Shown: positions 6,211 through 13,115 of the stretch, piece by piece
Layout: every line of letters begins with the position of its first letter
Numbering within the stretch: the stretch's first letter is position 1
DNA from: a virus
Virus record (IMG/VR): IMGVR_UViG_3300037247_000698
Span: 1-37,890 of that record
Reading direction: 5' to 3' (one strand)
Length of the DNA: 37,890 nt
Program-made: the position numbers and the translations under genes
The notes under the pieces: generated by a model
Seen by the model: only the letters and a program-made list of their open reading frames with translations
Database searches by the model: none
Told to the model about the DNA's origin: nothing

Positions 6211-6554
6211 CAGTCGGGGAGCTTTCGAGGCTGCCATGCCTCCATCGCGGCGACGTGCTCCTTGACGTGTTCCCGGTCGAGCGGCAGGCCGTGTAAGGGA
6301 TAGAGCTCGAAGTAAAAGCGGACAGCCGCCGCCGCGAGCTCATCCTGGCCGCGCAGCAGGAACAGCGGCTCATCCGGCGGGAAGCCGAGCCGGTCGAGGT
6401 CGGTGAGAGAGTGCTTAGCTTCCGCAATGTATGACGGTCGGCCAACGCCGCTCCGGTCGCCCTCTAACATCTCAATGAGAGCTTTCGCGGCCTCCCGCAG
6501 CGGCGCGACCGCCCGCTCCGGGTAGAGCCGGCCATACTTGCTATCGTTGCTCAT
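6210..6554 (-). CDS. Hypothetical helical protein, 114 aa
   Basis: The ATG at 6554 is the start used here. It lies within the last codons of the preceding Zn-ribbon gene (14-nt overlap). The protein starts MSNDSKYGRLYPERAVAPLR and is mostly helical (LREAAKALIEMLEGD, REHVKEHVAAMEAW). No recognisable motif; unknown function. Confidence 0.58.
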   Translation of the reverse strand: MSNDSKYGRLYPERAVAPLREAAKALIEMLEGDRSGVGRPSYIAEAKHSLTDLDRLGFPPDEPLFLLRGQDELAAAAVRFYFELYPLHGLPLDREHVKEHVAAMEAWQPRKLPD

Positions 6555-6717
6555 GGTGCCTCCGTTCCTCGCGTTGAAGCTCCTTGACGGCGGCGGCGCC
6601 GCACTTTCGGCAGTAGGGACCGATCTCCTCGTTGCGCGTGTTATGGAGCATATCCGTCGCTTTTCGTCCGCAACGCATACACTTCGGCTCAAAGATCGCG
6701 CGCAGATGGGCCGCCAT
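6541..6717 (-). CDS. 58-aa zinc-ribbon protein
   Basis: ATG at 6717 overlaps the upstream stop (TAATG) and is preceded by GGGGAGGG. The product starts MAAHLRAIFEPKCMRCGRKA and has CMRC at 13-16 and CRKC at 36-39, a textbook two-knuckle ribbon, then a charged helix (VKELQREERRHHEQR). It probably binds nucleic acid or a protein; the target is unknown. Confidence 0.65.
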   Translation of the reverse strand: MAAHLRAIFEPKCMRCGRKATDMLHNTRNEEIGPYCRKCGAAAVKELQREERRHHEQR

Positions 6718-6893
6718 TATACCCTCCCCTTTCCCGTCTTGAGATAAGCCTCACGGCACGGCGAGCGGCCCGAGTGATATACCTTGCCGGCGCGTTGGTC
6801 GCGGTCCTCGGAGTCCTCGATGGGCTTGCCGCAAGCCGAGCAAAGAGGTCGGTTGGCGCGATAGATGCCCTTGGTCGTCGGCGGGTCCGTCAT
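6717..6893 (-). CDS. 58-aa zinc-binding protein
   Basis: ATG at 6893 overlaps the upstream stop as ATGA. The product starts MTDPPTTKGIYRANRPLCSA. CSAC at 18-21, His near 40 and Cys near 46 (VYHSGRSPCREAYL) fit a C3H treble-clef-like site common in small phage proteins. Unknown function. Confidence 0.62.
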   Translation of the reverse strand: MTDPPTTKGIYRANRPLCSACGKPIEDSEDRDQRAGKVYHSGRSPCREAYLKTGKGRV

Positions 6894-7399
6894 GAGGACG
6901 GCCTCTTGACCTTCTCGACGTCCGGCGGCATGGGCGTTGCCGGAGTGATTTGGACGTAGGCCGTCGGCATCCCCTCTTCGATGAGCTTCTCCTTGACGCC
7001 GTCGGGGAGCTCGAGATCCTCGACCTCCTTGACGCGCAAGCCCGGCGCGCAAAGCAAGAGAGCCTCGACATGAGCGCGCGTCAATTCGTAATCCTTGATG
7101 ACGTCGGGCAAGCGGTCGACCCGGACCTTCCGGTTGGGGCGCGATCTCCAACCGGGCGCCCCGTATTGAGTCCTCATCGACTTGACGCCCGCCTTGTTGA
7201 GGAGCTCGCCGAGGGCCGCCTTATACATTCCGGTGACCGCCTCCCATGCCTTACCGGCTCGCTGCGCCTCGTTTGTCTTATGCGTGAGCCATTCGATCGG
7301 ATCACCGACGCCCTCGGGCATCTCGAGAATCTCGCCGCTCTCCGGGTCGATGATGATATCGCCGATCTTGGCGACCTCGTCAGTCTGTTCCGTAGTCAT
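6890..7399 (-). CDS. Hypothetical protein, 169 aa, next to recombinase
   Basis: ATG at 7399 follows GGAAGGAGAGGACGGGA and overlaps the upstream gene (ATGA). The N-terminus has DIIIDPESGEILEMPEGVG. A helical middle (EAQRAGKAWEAVTGMYKAAL) is followed by a basic patch (RSRPNRKVRVDRLPD), and later VEALLLCAPG and a Pro-rich tail. This resembles phage proteins coded beside RecT-type annealases, but I recognise no named family. A nuclease-associated or DNA-end-binding role is a guess from position. Confidence 0.6.
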   Translation of the reverse strand: MTTEQTDEVAKIGDIIIDPESGEILEMPEGVGDPIEWLTHKTNEAQRAGKAWEAVTGMYKAALGELLNKAGVKSMRTQYGAPGWRSRPNRKVRVDRLPDVIKDYELTRAHVEALLLCAPGLRVKEVEDLELPDGVKEKLIEEGMPTAYVQITPATPMPPDVEKVKRPSS

Positions 7400-7638
7400 T
7401 CCCGTCCTCTCCTTCCGATTAGGGGTCGCCGCCAACGCCCTGCCGTCGGCGGACGGCGCACAATACGATCTAGCGAGACCTCCTCGACCGTCACCCGGAG
7501 CACCGTCCCGCACTTCGGACACTTGAGGGAGCGATGCGTCCGCTCCCACTCGGCCTTTCGGCAACCGTCCGAGCAATAGATTTGATTCGCCCGAGGGTTG
7601 TCGATCGGCCTCCGGCAATCGATGGCCGCGCAGATCAT
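7396..7638 (-). CDS. 80-aa zinc-binding protein
   Basis: The start at 7638 lies just 4 nt past the stop of the RecT-like gene. CAAIDC (3-8), YCSDGC (21-26) and CPKC (40-43) give three Cys pairs. The first two resemble the treble clef of small phage Zn proteins (MICAAIDCRRPIDNP). A basic C-terminal tail suggests nucleic acid contact. Coupled by ATGA to the next gene. Confidence 0.63.
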   Translation of the reverse strand: MICAAIDCRRPIDNPRANQIYCSDGCRKAEWERTHRSLKCPKCGTVLRVTVEEVSLDRIVRRPPTAGRWRRPLIGRRGRE

Positions 7639-7641
7639 CGC

Positions 7642-8772
7642 TTAGGGCGCCTCCGGCGGCGGGCCCTCGACCTTCGACTCGGCGGCGGAGCGAGCCTCCT
7701 CCTCGTCCGGCTCGACGCCATGCGCCTCGGGCCCGTCCGCCTCTTGTTCCGCCCGAGCAATATCCTCCGGAGCCGGACCCTCCGGCGCTTGGCCCTCGCT
7801 CGAGTCCCCGGCGACGACTCCGTCCGCGCCGGGTCCCGGCGGCCCGGGCTCCGGCGGCGCCAAGCTAGAGACGAGCGTCTCCTTCATCTTCTCCCATGAC
7901 TCTGATTCGCTCGCTCCGCCCGCGATCATCTTGTCGATCCCTTCCCGGAGGGCGTGACATTCGGGGGGCCCGTCGGCGTCTGTATGGCGCTCGGGCGGTT
8001 GGCCGTTGCAAGAGAGCTTGAGGATCGCATGGAGGGCGCCGCGCGTGACGATCTTCGCCTCGCTCGCCTTGGCGTATAGCTCGGAGCGGGCGCGCTTGGT
8101 CGCCTCGTCCATGAGTTGCTTCGGCGTCTCGACGGGGCCGGAGGCCGCCTCGGGCAAGACGGGATCGCCCTCAACCCGAACGGCCGTCCCTTCGAGTACC
8201 TCTCCGGTCTCCTCGTCAACAAACCGGCTCAAGCCTTGAGCCGTGAGGACGTCCCGGAAGGCGGTCCGGAGCGCGCGCCGGCGAGCCCGCGTCTCGGCCA
8301 TCTCGTAAGGCTCCTTCTCGACGGGCGTATGGCCGCGGCTCTCTTGCTTCATGCTCAAGCCCTTCGATTCGGCGGCCGTCACTCGGCCGCGCCGGATGAC
8401 CGGAAGGAGCTCGCCGTTCGGATACTTCCGATGAACCTCGGCGATCGCGAGGAAGTCGCCCGCCGGGCAATTGATCTCTTGCCGCTCGGCGTCGGAGGCT
8501 TGCCTCGCCGTGAGCCGGATGAGTTGGCTTGGAGCATGGCGGCCGATGAGCCGGAGCCATCCTTGCTCGGTGACGAACGGGCGCCCCTGATAGGGGACGA
8601 TGTCGCCCATGAACGGATCAAGGTCATAGGTGAGGGAGACCGCGACGAATTCGCGGGCCGCCTCCGATTGTTGAAGGTCCCGGGGAAACTTGGCTCGGAG
8701 CTCGCCGAGCGCCTTGTTGGGGTCGGCGAGGAGCGCCTTGGTCGAGGGCGAGAGTGCGGTTGATTCGGTCAT
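7642..8772 (-). CDS. RecT-like single-strand annealing protein, 376 aa
   Basis: ATG at 8772 with GGAGGG upstream and ATGA overlap with the regulator gene. Residues 45-90 (LTYDLDPFMGDIVPYQGRP and WLRLIGRHAP) match the beta-core pattern of phage RecT/Red-beta-type annealases, where a YDLDPF-type segment precedes the core. PYEMAETRARRRALRTAF near 172-190 is the typical conserved helix. The last 120 residues are low-complexity, acidic and Pro/Ala-rich, longer than in the usual 270-aa RecT and probably disordered. It should anneal complementary ssDNA during recombination-dependent replication, with the nuclease and resolvase at 3.4-4.5 kb completing the pathway. Confidence 0.75.
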   Translation of the reverse strand: MTESTALSPSTKALLADPNKALGELRAKFPRDLQQSEAAREFVAVSLTYDLDPFMGDIVPYQGRPFVTEQGWLRLIGRHAPSQLIRLTARQASDAERQEINCPAGDFLAIAEVHRKYPNGELLPVIRRGRVTAAESKGLSMKQESRGHTPVEKEPYEMAETRARRRALRTAFRDVLTAQGLSRFVDEETGEVLEGTAVRVEGDPVLPEAASGPVETPKQLMDEATKRARSELYAKASEAKIVTRGALHAILKLSCNGQPPERHTDADGPPECHALREGIDKMIAGGASESESWEKMKETLVSSLAPPEPGPPGPGADGVVAGDSSEGQAPEGPAPEDIARAEQEADGPEAHGVEPDEEEARSAAESKVEGPPPEAP

Positions 8773-8963
8773 GTTAAAAAGCCCTCCTTACGAGCTTCGA
8801 GATAAGAACGGAGGATATGCTCGACTTGCCTCCCGAGGGAGCGATGCTCCTCGTCAGCGAGTCCCTTGATCGCTTTCGCGAGCTCGGGATCGATCCGGAC
8901 GTGTAGGTCCTTATGGGGGCGCCGGACCGGAGGGCGCCGGCTCACGCGCCGAGGAGATGCCAT
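8769..8963 (-). CDS. Ribbon-helix-helix DNA-binding protein, 64 aa
   Basis: The ATG at 8963 fits the family length better than the upstream alternative. After a basic arm (MASPRRVSRRPPVRRPHK), DLHVRIDPELAKAIKGLADE is the beta-strand plus first helix of an Arc/CopG ribbon-helix-helix fold, followed by a second helix (LGRQVEHILRSYLEARK). Such proteins bind DNA as dimers on short inverted or tandem repeats. It lies second in the transcript from promoter P3, whose -10 overlaps an inverted repeat. Autorepression, plus control of P1 through the shared 17-bp motif, is the natural inference. Confidence 0.78.
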   Translation of the reverse strand: MASPRRVSRRPPVRRPHKDLHVRIDPELAKAIKGLADEEHRSLGRQVEHILRSYLEARKEGFLT

Positions 8964-9037
8964 AGCACGATCGAGATGATGATCCCGGCCGGGATCACAA
9001 GATAAGGCGCGTCGCGCCAAGATGGAGAATTGTGCAT
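8942..9037 (-). CDS. 31-aa single-pass membrane peptide
   Basis: The ATG at 9037 sits behind the AGGAGGACCGTA cassette and is the first gene after promoter P3. The peptide starts MHNSPSWRDAPYLVIPAGII and continues ISIVLWHLLGA, one transmembrane helix (residues 12-29). It overlaps the regulator gene by 22 nt. Possible roles are a leader peptide for coupling or a small early membrane toxin or superinfection factor; the sequence does not decide. Confidence 0.6.
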   Translation of the reverse strand: MHNSPSWRDAPYLVIPAGIIISIVLWHLLGA

Positions 9038-9066
9038 TACGGTCCTCCTTTGCTATGCCGTCCGTT

Positions 9067-9094
9067 GGGGATAATCATATCCCCACGTCTCCCC
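9067..9094 (-). promoter_or_regulatory. Operator region of promoter P3
   Basis: Two elements overlap. One is a perfect inverted repeat with 7-bp arms (GGGGATA / TATCCCC, 4-nt centre) at 9067-9084 covering the -10. The other is the 17-bp GGGGAGACGTGGGGATA (9078-9094, minus strand) shared exactly with promoter P1. Both are well placed for repression of transcription. Confidence 0.65.
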
Positions 9095-9103
9095 GCTTGT
9101 CAA
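9074..9103 (-). promoter_or_regulatory. Strong sigma70-type promoter P3
   Basis: On the minus strand the -35 is TTGACA (9098-9103), the spacer is 18 nt and the -10 is TATGAT (9074-9079). It drives the 31-aa membrane peptide, the ribbon-helix-helix regulator and the RecT-like annealase. Confidence 0.8.
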
Positions 9104-9113
9104 GCCCCAAGCG

Positions 9114-9302
9114 TCAAAATGTGCGGGTCCGGAGAGCGCGCCGGTAGATCGTCGAACGGGAGTCCGGCGGCCCATCCGCCGCCCATCGTTGCCGGACCTC
9201 TTCCGCCTCCTCCGCCGTCCGGGCGAAGTAGACCCGGGCGTCTCCATACCAGACGTGATACGGCCGCGACGTCCCGGGATGCTCGGTGATCTTGGTTTGC
9301 AA
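9114..9302 (-). CDS. Hypothetical protein, 62 aa
   Basis: TTG start at 9302 with GAGG a few bases upstream. The product starts (M)QTKITEHPGTSRPYHVWYG and continues with a beta-helix pattern (ARVYFARTAEEAEEVRQRW). This resembles small domains where an aromatic strand is followed by an amphipathic helix. It is the last gene of the late/lysis transcript, immediately before the P3 region. Unknown function; the start is uncertain. Confidence 0.5.
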   Translation of the reverse strand: MQTKITEHPGTSRPYHVWYGDARVYFARTAEEAEEVRQRWAADGPPDSRSTIYRRALRTRTF

Positions 9303-9321
9303 GCCTGCCTCGAGCGGGCGC

Positions 9322-9624
9322 CTACCCGTTAGGACCGCCTCCTCCGTTCCTTATCGCCTTCTGTCCCTCCCAAAGCCCGGTCGCGGCGAGTCCGGCGAGG
9401 AAGCCGGTCAAGATCGTCGCCGCCCAATTAGGCTCGGCGACCTCCTCGACGATGGCGGCCTCCTCAGTCGCCAACCGGAGCGCGACGTTGAGGACGATGC
9501 CGACGAGCACGGCCAGCGCGGCGATGTAGCGGTCCGGGAGCGAGATCGATTGACGGATCAGCAGGACTATCGCCATGACGACGGCCGCCCCGGCGACGCC
9601 GCCGAGCCCGATGAGCTCCTCCAT
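9322..9624 (-). CDS. Putative holin, 100 aa
   Basis: ATG at 9624 with AGGAGG 7 nt upstream. Three hydrophobic segments are visible: residues 6-24 (LGGVAGAAVVMAIVLLI), 34-50 (AALAVLVGIVLNVAL) and 67-84 (AATILTGFLAGLAATGLW). The short charged C-terminus ends Gly/Asn-rich. Size, topology and position directly after the amidase gene fit a class I holin that permeabilises the inner membrane for lysin release. Assignment is by context and topology. Confidence 0.65.
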   Translation of the reverse strand: MEELIGLGGVAGAAVVMAIVLLIRQSISLPDRYIAALAVLVGIVLNVALRLATEEAAIVEEVAEPNWAATILTGFLAGLAATGLWEGQKAIRNGGGGPNG

Positions 9625-9637
9625 GATGAGCCTCCTT

Positions 9638-10144
9638 CTATCCTGAGCCTTCCTTGAGGGCCTTCTTGACGGCCTCGACCGTCTTAGCGAAGGTCAACCC
9701 GCCGACGCTCCCTCCGCCGTCGGGGATGCCCGTGATAGCGGCGAGGATGGCGTTATGGACCTTCGGAATTTCGATGCCGGAGGAGACGATAGCCTCCCGG
9801 CACCACTGGCGAATCTTCCCGCCGTTGGCGACGATGGCCGCCGCCGCCTTCGGCTGGATAGCGGCGATGACCTTGTTTAGCGTGACCGGCGGCTTCCATG
9901 TGCCGCCGTTCCGCTTGATGGCCGTGTTCATCTGTCCCGTGCCGAGCGCCAACACGATCCCGCGCGCCAAACTAGCGTCCACGTTGCGATAGTCCGGGAT
10001 GGCGTTGTATTGGCTATCGGTTAGCTGCGTGTATTTCGCGCCCGCCTTGGCCCAAGCGCCCCATTCCGTCCGCGATATATGGCGCCTCCCCTGCGCGGTC
10101 GCGATGGAGATATTCCCCTTCGGGTTGCGGAAAAATGATGGCAT
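9638..10144 (-). CDS. Possible internally started C-terminal lysin subunit, 168 aa
   Basis: ATG at 10144 inside the amidase frame (starts MPSFFRNPKGNISIATAQG) is preceded by GGAGAGGAGGACGAT, as good a ribosome binding site as any in the genome. It falls exactly between the catalytic and C-terminal parts. Internal starts yielding free cell-wall-binding subunits are known for some phage endolysins (for example Lys170 and CTP1L). Inference; the same segment is also made as part of the full-length lysin. Confidence 0.5.
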   Translation of the reverse strand: MPSFFRNPKGNISIATAQGRRHISRTEWGAWAKAGAKYTQLTDSQYNAIPDYRNVDASLARGIVLALGTGQMNTAIKRNGGTWKPPVTLNKVIAAIQPKAAAAIVANGGKIRQWCREAIVSSGIEIPKVHNAILAAITGIPDGGGSVGGLTFAKTVEAVKKALKEGSG

Positions 10145-10741
10145 ATCGTCCTCCTCTCCCTTTGCGAATGTCAGGCTAGGGATGATCTTGTAGAAATTAG
10201 CTCCGTTGCAAGACGTCGCCGTAAAGTCGCGATGGCCGAAGGCGATCGCCCCGGCGTTAGGGCCGGAGGTCGGATGAGAGCTCCCGAGGTTCTCCATGCC
10301 CATATCGATCTTGAGCCAACCGGCGAGGCGCGAGAGGAGAGGGGCGTATCCTCCGAGGTTGGCCGGGAGCTCGAAGTTACCCTCTCCGGCGACGCCGATC
10401 CCGCGCGTGTTGTGGGCGTAGGTATGGGCGCCGGTTCGGTCGAGGCCCCGGCCCTCGCAGACGACGAGGGTCCCGTCGGCCATAAAGAAGATGACGAGCG
10501 AATAAGGGACGTCGAGCCCGAGGTCCGGGCGGATCGTTTGGAGTTGGCGCATCTTCGCGAAGACTTCGGAGAGCGTCTCCCAAAAGTTAGGCGTCGCGTC
10601 GTTGTCGATGATGACGGTATGGTGAAAGATGAGCTCGGTCCGGTCGAGTCGGTTGACCGAGTAGCCGAGGCGAGGGATATCGGTGCGGGCGCCCCACTCC
10701 TTGCGGGAGTAGTATCGGAGCCCGGTCATGATCTCAATCAT
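9638..10741 (-). CDS. Endolysin, N-acetylmuramoyl-L-alanine amidase (PGRP/Amidase_2), 367 aa
   Basis: The amidase domain spans about 8-190. It has SRKEWGAR at the start, zinc ligand His in LIFHHTV (40-41), AHNTRGIGVAGEGNF, and the second His and Cys in GHRDFTATSCNG (170, 178). It cleaves the amide bond between muramic acid and the stem peptide. Residues 200-367 form a separate C-terminal part, probably for wall binding. It begins at a Met (10144) directly behind AGGAGGACGAT, so a second, shorter product is likely. Start at 10741 has TGAGGACGC upstream. The lysis neighbours are a holin candidate and an XhlA-like protein. Confidence 0.88.
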   Translation of the reverse strand: MIEIMTGLRYYSRKEWGARTDIPRLGYSVNRLDRTELIFHHTVIIDNDATPNFWETLSEVFAKMRQLQTIRPDLGLDVPYSLVIFFMADGTLVVCEGRGLDRTGAHTYAHNTRGIGVAGEGNFELPANLGGYAPLLSRLAGWLKIDMGMENLGSSHPTSGPNAGAIAFGHRDFTATSCNGANFYKIIPSLTFAKGEEDDMPSFFRNPKGNISIATAQGRRHISRTEWGAWAKAGAKYTQLTDSQYNAIPDYRNVDASLARGIVLALGTGQMNTAIKRNGGTWKPPVTLNKVIAAIQPKAAAAIVANGGKIRQWCREAIVSSGIEIPKVHNAILAAITGIPDGGGSVGGLTFAKTVEAVKKALKEGSG

Positions 10742-10747
10742 GCGTCC

Positions 10748-11038
10748 TCAATTCTCAAGATATCCGGGGACGGGATGAGCGGGCGGCTCGCCGAAGTGCC
10801 CCTTGAGCGTGATCGTCTCGTCAGAGAGGCCGAGCGCGGCGACGATCGTCTCCTCATCGATATCGAGGTTGACTCCGGCGATAATATCGGAGAGATCAAT
10901 CGGCTCTAATGCTAGCATCGACCCGGGCGGCCGGCGGCTCGGTCGAGCGTTAGTATCGGCCAACGCCCAATAGACGGCGACCGCCATCGCGACCCCGAAG
11001 GCGAGTTGGAGAGCGAGGAGGCGGCAGAGCGGCGTCAC
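10748..11038 (-). CDS. Membrane-anchored lysis-associated protein, 96 aa
   Basis: GTG start at 11038 overlaps the stop of the upstream gene (GTGA). An N-terminal hydrophobic segment (residues 5-27, LLALQLAFGVAMAVAVYWAL) is followed by a soluble acidic domain with LSDIIAGVNLDIDEETIV. Topology fits a type II membrane protein exported to the periplasm or cell surface. Lying between the XhlA-like gene and the amidase, it could be a spanin-like or holin-accessory protein, but no spanin signature (lipobox or long coiled coil) is seen. Confidence 0.55.
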   Translation of the reverse strand: MTPLCRLLALQLAFGVAMAVAVYWALADTNARPSRRPPGSMLALEPIDLSDIIAGVNLDIDEETIVAALGLSDETITLKGHFGEPPAHPVPGYLEN

Positions 11039-11280
11039 TTGAATAACTCGAAGATCGACTCTCGGATGCCGAGCACGAATAGCGGCGCCATTAGACCGAT
11101 AAGGATCACGCCGCCCGTTATGCGCTGTTTCCAGGTCTCTAGAATGTTGAGCCGGTTGCCATGACCCGCTTGTATCTCCTCAACCGTCTCGACTCGTTTG
11201 TCAGTGTTGGAGGTTCGCTCCTCGAGCTTCCCTAATACGGCCGCGATAGTCGTCATTGGGTCGCGATCGGGATCTTGCAT
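11035..11280 (-). CDS. XhlA-like coiled-coil membrane protein, 81 aa
   Basis: ATG at 11280 behind GGGGGAGACA. Residues 8-52 form an amphipathic coiled coil (VLGKLEERTSNTDKRVETV), then one transmembrane helix at 55-74 (GGVILIGLMAPLFVLGI). This is the architecture of XhlA/hemolysin-type phage proteins that act with holins in lysis, and also of some tail-anchored accessory proteins. Context (lysis cassette) favours the former. Confidence 0.68.
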   Translation of the reverse strand: MQDPDRDPMTTIAAVLGKLEERTSNTDKRVETVEEIQAGHGNRLNILETWKQRITGGVILIGLMAPLFVLGIRESIFELFK

Positions 11281-11292
11281 TGTCTCCCCCCT

Positions 11293-11688
11293 TTACAACG
11301 ATACCGATTGGCTCACTTCGACCGTCCCGAGCACGACGACCGTCTCATCGCCCGCGTCCATCCGCTTGCATTGATACGCCTTCTTGCCCGCCGTCAAGCC
11401 GTCGGTGTCGGTGTCGGTGATCGTGATCTCGATGACCGAGGAGGCGCCCGTTACCTCCGGAGGATAATTGGTCGGGTCGCCGTTGACGATCGCGATCCCG
11501 GAGCCAACCGTCTTCTGGAAGAGCGCGGCAGCATCGGCGGCCTTGTTCTTGAGCGTGAACGTTATAAGCGTCCAGCCTGAGAGGTCCTCCGGCGTCGAGT
11601 CGTCGCGCTTGAAGACTTGGACACGGAGCGTCACGTCCTCGCCGATAAAGAAGCCGTCTTTGCCGAGGAGGTCAACCCACTTCGCCAT
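11293..11688 (-). CDS. BppU-like Ig-fold tail/baseplate protein, 131 aa
   Basis: ATG at 11688 overlaps the upstream stop (TAATG). An all-beta protein with GEDVTLRVQVFKRDDSTPED, LSGWTLITFTLKN and a conserved ITITDTDTDGLTAGKKAYQC. This is the pattern of the N-terminal domain of baseplate upper proteins and related structural proteins, in which segments of the type LSGWTxxFTLK recur. It probably attaches or decorates the tail tip. It sits between the receptor-binding protein and the lysis genes. Confidence 0.6.
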   Translation of the reverse strand: MAKWVDLLGKDGFFIGEDVTLRVQVFKRDDSTPEDLSGWTLITFTLKNKAADAAALFQKTVGSGIAIVNGDPTNYPPEVTGASSVIEITITDTDTDGLTAGKKAYQCKRMDAGDETVVVLGTVEVSQSVSL

Positions 11689-13115
11689 TACGCCCTCTCA
11701 TTCCGACCCTTGGCCGTTATTGTAGCATCGTTTATGCCGGTTAGCGTTATCGCGCCCCGGTTCCGCCCCCGAGCGAGGAGCGGCCCGGCCATCCCGGCGA
11801 TGGTACGGATCGGGACATTCTCGCCCCGGATCGGCTTCGCTCCCACGAGGCCCGAGGCCAAGATGACCCGCCCCGAAGACGGCGGCAGGGCATCGGGCGG
11901 CACCGACAAGCCGGAGCCGACGACGCAGGCGTACATCCCGTAAATCTTACCCGTTATCCCCGCCGTCCCGCGCACCCCGATCCGTAGGTTGTTGTAGTCC
12001 GCCCGCGTCCAGGCCGACGCGCCGGCGGGCGGCGGGTCAAGTTGCGCGTAGCCGCACATCGCCGCACCGGGCACGATGTCCCAAAAGTTCCAAACGATGT
12101 CATAGGCCGTGATGGCCCCGTCGCCGAACGCGGCCAGAATCTTCGACGCCTCTTGTTGACCTGCCACCTTGATTGTTACGAGCGCCACGCCGACGGCATC
12201 GACCGTGCCGCTACCGTAGGGCGGTAGCGTGAACATCTGATCGACCTCGCCGGTGCCGCTGATGAAGTCATTAGCTTGGTTGTCGAGGTCGTAGGGGTCA
12301 TCGACGGCGCGCCATTTGTTCGGGCCGACATTCGGCACCCAAAGGCCGCCCGGGACGTCATCGTATGGCGGGACGGCCCAAACCGCGTAGTCCGTGCCGA
12401 GAATGTCGCCCTCGTCGTCGCCCTCGGTGACGAACACGCAGTCGTGGTCGATGTTGAGGGCTGTCGTCTTGCCAGCCGTCACTAGGCCGCCGAGGCCGGA
12501 GGTGCCGAGGCAGCCCGCCGCGTCGATGCGGCTGTCGGATTGCCACGAGGGAGTTAGATATTCGGCTCCGTCACGTAGAAGCCGGACACGTTTAGAAACC
12601 GTGTCTACCTGAAGTTGCCATAGATGGTAAGCCGATTCCGGCACGGCGATAGCGGCGGCGGTGCCGCCCAATGATACCCAACCCGCGCCTGTTTGCACAC
12701 TCATGCGTGGCGAAGCTGCCGACCCTGCCGGGTTAAGTTGAATCCGAGCCCTTACCGCCCCGTTCGGCGACCCCTCACTATCATGGTGAGACGTGAACCA
12801 GAACTGCGTAACGCCAACCTGTGCCCCCACGATGCTGCCGAGCTTCGCCCACCAGTTATAGACGCGGTAGCGCTTCGTCGGCGCGGGAAAACCGTTCATG
12901 AAGCGATGGTCAAGCACCGGCTGCCAGGTGAAGCCCCAATCGGAATGTCTACCCTCTATTAGAAACGTCCCGCCGCTGTTATATAATTCGTGGTGAGGGC
13001 CGCCAATACTTTGGCTCGCAGTAGCGACGTCGCTATCCCACCCTTTGCCGCCGCTGCTTAGCGCAAACCAACTCACGGCGTCGAACGGTAGCCCCCCTAG
13101 CACCCTGACCGTCAT
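11688..13115 (-). CDS. Putative receptor-binding/tail-tip protein, 475 aa
   Basis: The ATG at 13115 is chosen for its ATGA overlap and GGAG upstream; a GTG two codons earlier is possible. The middle (about 75-230) reads as a lectin-like jelly roll: RYRVYNWWAKLGS, QFWFTSHHD, then YHLWQLQVDTVSKRVRLLRDG, the usual last strands of concanavalin/LamG folds. The C-terminus is Gly/Ile-rich with repeats such as ILASGLVGAKPIRGENVPIR. It should contact host surface sugars (inference). By eye its codon pattern differs from the head genes, which would suit exchange of host-range modules. Confidence 0.62.
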   Translation of the reverse strand: MTVRVLGGLPFDAVSWFALSSGGKGWDSDVATASQSIGGPHHELYNSGGTFLIEGRHSDWGFTWQPVLDHRFMNGFPAPTKRYRVYNWWAKLGSIVGAQVGVTQFWFTSHHDSEGSPNGAVRARIQLNPAGSAASPRMSVQTGAGWVSLGGTAAAIAVPESAYHLWQLQVDTVSKRVRLLRDGAEYLTPSWQSDSRIDAAGCLGTSGLGGLVTAGKTTALNIDHDCVFVTEGDDEGDILGTDYAVWAVPPYDDVPGGLWVPNVGPNKWRAVDDPYDLDNQANDFISGTGEVDQMFTLPPYGSGTVDAVGVALVTIKVAGQQEASKILAAFGDGAITAYDIVWNFWDIVPGAAMCGYAQLDPPPAGASAWTRADYNNLRIGVRGTAGITGKIYGMYACVVGSGLSVPPDALPPSSGRVILASGLVGAKPIRGENVPIRTIAGMAGPLLARGRNRGAITLTGINDATITAKGRNERA

